Assembly (NCBI RefSeq): GCF_030019515.1 | Contig: NZ_JASEEQ010000008.1 | Coordinates: 62,001-126,000, forward strand | DNA from: Nocardioides sp. | Lineage (GTDB): Bacteria > Actinomycetota > Actinomycetes > Propionibacteriales > Nocardioidaceae | Direction of reading: 5' to 3' | Length of the DNA: 64,000 nt | Part shown: positions 61,334 through 64,000 of the stretch, piece by piece | Layout: every line of letters starts with the position of its first letter | How positions within the stretch are numbered: position 1 is the first letter of the stretch | Position numbers and translations under genes: made by a program | Notes under the pieces: generated by a model | Seen by the model: the letters and a program-made list of their open reading frames with translations, nothing else | What the model was told of the DNA's origin: nothing | The model's database searches: none

Positions 61334-62580
61334 GAGGCGATCATGACGGACCCGGGCCGCTCCAGCGTCAGCTGCTGCACGTCGAGGTAGCCCGACGCGA
61401 AGCCGGCGCGGGAGTAGCACAGGTAGAAGTGCCACATCCTCACGAACGTCGCGTCGAAGCCGAGGAGCCGCACCCGGTCCTCCGCGCCGAGGAAGGCCTC
61501 GTCCCACCGCCGCAGCGTCTCGGCGTAGTCGGCGCCGAACGCCAGCCGGTCGGTCACCCGCAGCGCGGTGTGCCGCTCGGTGACCTCGTCGATCACCTGG
61601 GCCGAGGGCAGGAACCCGCCCGGGAAGATGTACTTGTTGATCCAGGTGAAGCTGCCGCGGGTCGCGAGCATCCGCTCGTGCGGCATCAGGATCGCCTGGA
61701 TCGCCACCCGGCCACCCGGCGCGAGCAGACGGTCGATCGTGCGGAAGTACGTCGGCCAGTACGCGTGGCCGACCGCCTCGATCATCTCCACGGACACCAC
61801 GGCGTCGTACTCGCCGCGGACCTCGCGGTAGTCGCACAGCTCGATGCTCACCCGGTCGGACGCCCCGGCCGCCGCGACCCGCTGCCGCGCGAGCGCGAGC
61901 TGCTCGGAGGACAGGGTGACGGTGTGCACGGTCGCGCCCCGGGCGGCGGCCCGGATCGCCAGCTCGCCCCACCCGGTCCCGATCTCGAGCACGCGGGTGC
62001 CGGCGCCGACGCCGGCCCGGTCGAGCAGCCGGTCGATCTTGCGGTGCTGCGCGGGGAGCAGCGCCTCGTCGGGGTCGGCGTCGAAGAGCGCCGAGGAATA
62101 GCTCAGCGACTCGTCGAGGAAGAGCCCGAACAGGTCGTTGGACAGGTCGTAGTGGTGGGCGATCAGGTCGCGGGTGCGGTCGGCGGTCGTCCGGTGCGCC
62201 CGCGGCGTGCGCCGCCGTACCAGCGCCCGCGCCCGCTGCAGCGGCCGGGGGATCAGGTCGGCGACGTTCGCGGCGATGACCGTGAGGAACCCGGTCAGGT
62301 CCTCGGCGGTCCAGGCCCCGGTCAGGTAGGCCTCGCCGAAGCCGATCAGGCCGTCGCGGCCGAGCCGGGCGAAGAGCTCCTCGGGCCGGTGCACGGTCAT
62401 CGCCGGGCCGCCGCGGCCGAACGTGTCCGCTCCGACGTGGACGGTGACGTCGAGCCGGTCGACGGCACCGACGAACAGCCGGCGCGCGACGCGGGACTCG
62501 ACGCCCGTGCGGAGGCCGGACGGTACGGCGTCCAGGCCGGGCCAGCGGCCGGGGATGGATCGGGTGGGTGTGACGGTCAC
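61330..62580 (-). CDS. cfa: Cyclopropane-fatty-acyl-phospholipid synthase family methyltransferase
   Basis: A 416-residue CFA synthase. The N-terminal SCP-like domain is at 30-130, and the methyltransferase has DLIAHHYDLSNDLFGLFLDESLSYSSALF near 140, SAM motif VLEIGTGWGELAIRAA near 195, and VEMIEAVGHAYWPTYF and FTWINKYIFPGGFLPS. It adds a methylene from SAM to unsaturated phospholipid acyl chains, or methylates them at C-10 in related actinobacterial systems. Its GTG overlaps the FAD-DUF1365 gene stop (GTGA). Confidence 0.92.
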   Translation of the reverse strand: MTVTPTRSIPGRWPGLDAVPSGLRTGVESRVARRLFVGAVDRLDVTVHVGADTFGRGGPAMTVHRPEELFARLGRDGLIGFGEAYLTGAWTAEDLTGFLTVIAANVADLIPRPLQRARALVRRRTPRAHRTTADRTRDLIAHHYDLSNDLFGLFLDESLSYSSALFDADPDEALLPAQHRKIDRLLDRAGVGAGTRVLEIGTGWGELAIRAAARGATVHTVTLSSEQLALARQRVAAAGASDRVSIELCDYREVRGEYDAVVSVEMIEAVGHAYWPTYFRTIDRLLAPGGRVAIQAILMPHERMLATRGSFTWINKYIFPGGFLPSAQVIDEVTERHTALRVTDRLAFGADYAETLRRWDEAFLGAEDRVRLLGFDATFVRMWHFYLCYSRAGFASGYLDVQQLTLERPGSVMIAS

Positions 62581-64000
62581 CGGACTCCCTCCTGGTGGTG
62601 TGCGGGTCGCGGTCGGATCGGCAGTCGGCGCAGCCACAGCGCGATGCCGTGGGCGCGGATCAGCGCGGCGCCCCGCAGCGCCGCGGGGGCCGCCCGCCAC
62701 GGACCGTGGCCCGAGCGGGTGCCGGTGAGCGAGGCGCTGAACCGGGCGCCGTCGTCGGTGTCCTCGTGGTCGTGCAGCGCCACGCTCACCTGGAGGTGCT
62801 CGCCGGGCACGGGCACCCGCAGGTCGTAGCTGCCGTCGGCGCCGTGGAACGGCGAGACGTACATCTGCTTGGGCGTCGTGGCCCGGCCCTGCCCGTCGGG
62901 GTGCACGAGGTAGGCGTGCCGGTCGCCGTAGGTGTTGTGGACCTCGACCACCACGCACGGCTCGGCGTGCTCGGGGGTCACCCAGAACACGCTGATCGGG
63001 TTGAAGCAGTGGCCGAACGCCCGGGGGTGGGCGGCCATCAGCACCCGCCCGGTGCCCAGCTCGACGCCGTGGCCGGCCACGAAGGTCGCGAGGTTGTCCT
63101 TGATCGAGCGGCCGGGGTCGCCCAGGTGGTCGCGGCCCTCGAACCGGCCGAGCAGGCCGTGGTCCGGCAGCGCGTCGAGGTCGACCAGCCAGGTGTGGGA
63201 GCGGTGGGTGAACGTGCGCTTGAACGGCGACCTGCGGACGTGGGTGATCGTGGTGTCGTAGATCCCGGTCGGGGTGGCCGCGACGTTCGGCGTGCTCCAC
63301 GCGAACCCCAGCCGCTCGGCGGCCGCCAGGCCGGAGCGCGCGCCGTCCTCGTGGAACCCCCAGCCGTGGTAGGCGCCCGCGAACGCGACCCGGTCGCTGT
63401 CGAGCTCGGGCAGCCGTCGCTGGGCGGCGACCGACGCGGGGGTGTAGAGCGGGTGCTCGTACTCCATCCGGGCGACGATCGTGGCCGGGTCGACGAGGTC
63501 CTCGCCGCCGAGCGTGACGAGGTAGCGGGTCCGCGTGGGCAGCCGCTGCAGCCGGGTCAGGTCGTAGGTGACCGTGACGTGGCCGCGCTCCCCGAGGGGA
63601 CGGCGGAAGTTCCACGACGCCCGCGCCTGCTCGGCCCGCGGCAGCAGCGAGGCGTCGGTGTGCAGCAACGCGACGTTGGGCGAGTAGCCGATCGCGCCGA
63701 GCACCTCGCGCTGCACGGGTGTCGGGTCGGCGAGCATCGCCAGTGCCTGCCCCGGGTGGGTGGCGACCACGACCGCGTCGTACGTCGTCACGGCGCCGTT
63801 GCCGTCGGTCACGTCGACGCCGTCGGGCGTCTCGAGAACCGAGGTGACCTTGGCGCCGGTGCGGACCTCGTCGATCGCGGCGGCGACCCGGTGGACGTAC
63901 TCGTGCGAGCCGCCGCTCACCGTGCGCCACTGCGGCGAGCCGGTGACGCCGAGCATCCCGTGGTGGGCGAGGAAGGCGAACAGGTAGCGAGCGGGGTACT
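62577..64000 (-). CDS. FAD-dependent oxidase fused to DUF1365 (5' end outside window)
   Basis: Only the C-terminal about 474 residues are here; the frame stays open to the right edge, with upstream residues RYLFAFLAHHGMLGVTGSPQW. The first part is the substrate-binding half of an amine-oxidase-like flavoprotein (SPQWRTVSGGSHEYVHRV, AVVVATHPGQALAMLA, FAGAYHGWGFHEDGARSG). Without any stop it continues into a DUF1365 domain from about YDTTITHVRRSPFKRTFTH, with AFGHCFNPISVFWV, EVHNTYGDRHAYLVHP and KQMYVSPFHGADGSYDLRVP. These are often separate genes ahead of cfa; here they are one protein. It probably desaturates or oxidises acyl chains for the cfa/DUF1295 products. Confidence 0.88.
   Translation of the reverse strand, partial: YPARYLFAFLAHHGMLGVTGSPQWRTVSGGSHEYVHRVAAAIDEVRTGAKVTSVLETPDGVDVTDGNGAVTTYDAVVVATHPGQALAMLADPTPVQREVLGAIGYSPNVALLHTDASLLPRAEQARASWNFRRPLGERGHVTVTYDLTRLQRLPTRTRYLVTLGGEDLVDPATIVARMEYEHPLYTPASVAAQRRLPELDSDRVAFAGAYHGWGFHEDGARSGLAAAERLGFAWSTPNVAATPTGIYDTTITHVRRSPFKRTFTHRSHTWLVDLDALPDHGLLGRFEGRDHLGDPGRSIKDNLATFVAGHGVELGTGRVLMAAHPRAFGHCFNPISVFWVTPEHAEPCVVVEVHNTYGDRHAYLVHPDGQGRATTPKQMYVSPFHGADGSYDLRVPVPGEHLQVSVALHDHEDTDDGARFSASLTGTRSGHGPWRAAPAALRGAALIRAHGIALWLRRLPIRPRPAHHQEGVR

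Noticed and set aside
1-64000. tRNA, rRNA, IS element or prophage genes
   Set aside because: No T-arm-like GGTTCGAATCC motifs with acceptor stems, no transposase or phage protein motifs were found on reading both strands.

Overview
The window is chromosomal DNA of a very high-GC (about 72%) actinobacterium. Gene content and style point to Nocardioides or another Nocardioidaceae: many DUF and TIGR families typical of that group, GTG/TTG starts, 4-nt ATGA/GTGA overlaps, and many apparently leaderless promoters. This assignment is inference. I found no rRNA, tRNA, IS element, prophage or CRISPR array.

Layout. 0-4 kb: a DUF2332 protein, a LuxR-type regulator, and a TIGR03086 protein behind an ECF sigma factor with a SnoaL-like tail. 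4-9 kb: divergent tetR-glpD and alkyl-DHAP-synthase-like oxidase/lipid kinase genes, the same gene set as I recall for M. tuberculosis Rv2249c-Rv2252; an operator fills the 17 bp between the two start codons. 9-11 kb: pirin and a GH1 beta-glucosidase, then a 32-bp tandem repeat array. 11-21 kb: a glycan cluster with two sulfotransferases, four family-2 glycosyltransferases, a membrane-anchored methyltransferase and UDP-glucose dehydrogenase. 21-25 kb: a MalY-type lyase, a fadH gene remnant and a polar amino acid ABC transporter. 25-28.5 kb: alpha-methylacyl-CoA racemase, a glutamine amidotransferase, an EthA-type Baeyer-Villiger monooxygenase and CsbD. 28.6-32 kb: a DEAD-box helicase, a CPBP protease and an SDR-like protein. 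32-36.5 kb: a MerR regulator divergent from fadA-fadB. 36.5-42 kb: formate-tetrahydrofolate ligase, a phosphatase, membrane proteins and an iminopeptidase-like hydrolase. 42.3-51.8 kb: an eight-gene TetR-led operon for branched or isoprenoid acyl-CoA breakdown (AtuA-like protein, two acyl-CoA dehydrogenases, a biotin-dependent carboxylase). 51.8-64 kb: an AhpD-like protein, SOS-controlled DNA polymerase IV, a BrkB protein, a degenerate GH16-like secreted protein, Old Yellow Enzyme, a phosphatase, Pcm, and a fatty-acid-modification operon (FAD oxidase-DUF1365 fusion, cyclopropane synthase, DUF1295) running off the right edge.

How it fits together. Lipid chemistry dominates: ether-lipid precursors, methyl-branched and straight-chain beta-oxidation, an Atu-like carboxylation route, and cyclopropane-type modification. 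Two identical inverted-repeat operators (GTGACA-N7-TGTCAC) sit at the same distance from the start codons of the racemase gene and of fadA. They suggest that the MerR protein encoded beside fadA controls both.

The most unusual non-coding signal is a compound palindromic element: a 26-bp perfect palindrome beside a 16-bp imperfect one. It occurs three times, each time between convergent genes. A 32-bp tandem array with inverted flanks fills a fourth convergent gap. At least 20 start codons lie 6-7 nt after a TAnnnT-like hexamer, consistent with widespread leaderless transcription.
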